Source of the DNA: Methanoregula sp.
GTDB taxonomy: Archaea > Halobacteriota > Methanomicrobia > Methanomicrobiales > Methanospirillaceae
NCBI GenBank assembly: GCA_028679075.1
Contig: JAJRCF010000003.1
Location: forward strand, 1-64,000
Length of the DNA: 64,000 nucleotides
Direction: 5' to 3'
Shown here: piece by piece, positions 63,693 to 64,000 of the stretch
Numbering within the stretch: the first letter of the stretch is position 1
Layout: every line of letters starts with the position of its first letter
Notes under the pieces: model-generated
Told to the model about the DNA's origin: nothing
Database searches by the model: none
Seen by the model: only the letters and a program-made list of their open reading frames with translations
Program-made: the position numbers and the translations under genes

Positions 63693-64000
63693 ATGGCAGA
63701 GAAATGCAAGGCTTGCGAGCTCTTCGATTCAGGCCACCGGGCCTGCGGGGGATGCGGGGCATCGCTCGCTGCGCGCCTCGTAACAAAGGCTGCCGGTGCG
63801 AATACTATTGTCGTCTCTGCAACAGGATGCATGGAAGTGTTCTCGACGCCATATCCCGAGACTGCATGGAAAGTCCCGTGGATCCACTCGCTCTTCGAGA
63901 ACGCTTCAGCAGTTGCATCGGGTATCGAGGCCTCGCTGAAAAAGCAGGGGCGCAAGGAGAAGATCGTCATTATGGCCGGTGACGGGGCAACGTTCGATAT
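63693..64000 (+). CDS. porB: Pyruvate:ferredoxin oxidoreductase, beta subunit (3' end off window)
   Basis: The first 102 residues of the TPP-binding subunit. CKACELFDSGHRACGGCGASLAARL holds Fe-S cysteines, VVSATGCMEVFSTPYPETAWKVPWIHSLF is the family motif, and MAGDGATFD begins the TPP motif. GGAGGTG precedes ATG 63693. Confidence 0.95.
   Translation, partial: MAEKCKACELFDSGHRACGGCGASLAARLVTKAAGANTIVVSATGCMEVFSTPYPETAWKVPWIHSLFENASAVASGIEASLKKQGRKEKIVIMAGDGATFD

Overview
The window is a 64 kb piece of a methanogenic archaeon, most likely of the order Methanomicrobiales (Methanoregula-like). The evidence is methenyl-H4MPT cyclohydrolase (mch), methanogenesis marker protein 12, a porGDAB pyruvate:ferredoxin oxidoreductase operon, GatDE, CetZ, a Cdc6/Orc1 initiator, aEF1-alpha with S10, an L7Ae-S28e-L24e-NDK operon, and archaeal cobamide genes (CobT, CobZ, CobS). 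Shine-Dalgarno sites of the GGAGGTGAT type precede most genes. Most of the window is moderately GC-rich and densely coding. A strikingly AT-rich, gene-poor island lies at about 14.9-19.9 kb.

Layout. 1-2.6 kb: a minus-strand SsuABC/TauABC-like importer operon, divergent from an HTH regulator, with a palindromic operator candidate between them. 3.3-7.9 kb: argH-gatD-gatE; gatD appears to lack a canonical start codon. 8.0-13.2 kb: an RGG-rich small protein, a small conserved protein, a nitroreductase, a UPF0212 protein, a PfkB kinase, a Dph6-type ATP-pyrophosphatase and a DUF2070 membrane protein. 13.3-20.7 kb: accessory region with an N-terminally truncated TnpB that keeps its RuvC and zinc residues, tRNA-Gln(TTG), an Xer-type tyrosine recombinase flanked by two inverted, decayed copies of one unknown gene, a HTH protein and a DUF5806-like protein. 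20.7-22.5 kb: mobB and glmM. 22.7-27.5 kb: a 1185-residue helical-repeat protein, acylphosphatase, and a stand-alone Cas1 homologue with apparently altered active-site residues and no CRISPR array or cas2 nearby. 27.7-32.7 kb: two tandem aryl-CoA ligases, an ACT-domain protein, an HPS-RraA fusion and a nitroreductase. 32.7-36.7 kb: a PGF-CTERM-type surface protein, GMP synthase amidotransferase, cobT, cobZ and cobS. 37.5-39.1 kb: EF1-alpha and S10. 39.1-48.4 kb: envelope and glycan genes plus CetZ and a partner membrane protein. 48.6-49.8 kb: ribosomal operon with a candidate K-turn in the L7Ae leader. 50.3-56.1 kb: a nitrilase-family hydrolase, thrC and several exported or membrane proteins, including a membrane-spanning winged-HTH regulator. 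56.3-64 kb: mch, cdc6, apgM, galE-like epimerase, marker 12 and porGDA(B).

The most unusual items are the Cas1 homologue next to the giant repeat protein, the recombinase island with inverted decayed genes, the missing gatD start codon, the K-turn before L7Ae, a perfect 30-bp palindrome after cobS, and a small family of interspersed hairpin-rich repeats. All family assignments are made by eye from sequence motifs; no database search was run.
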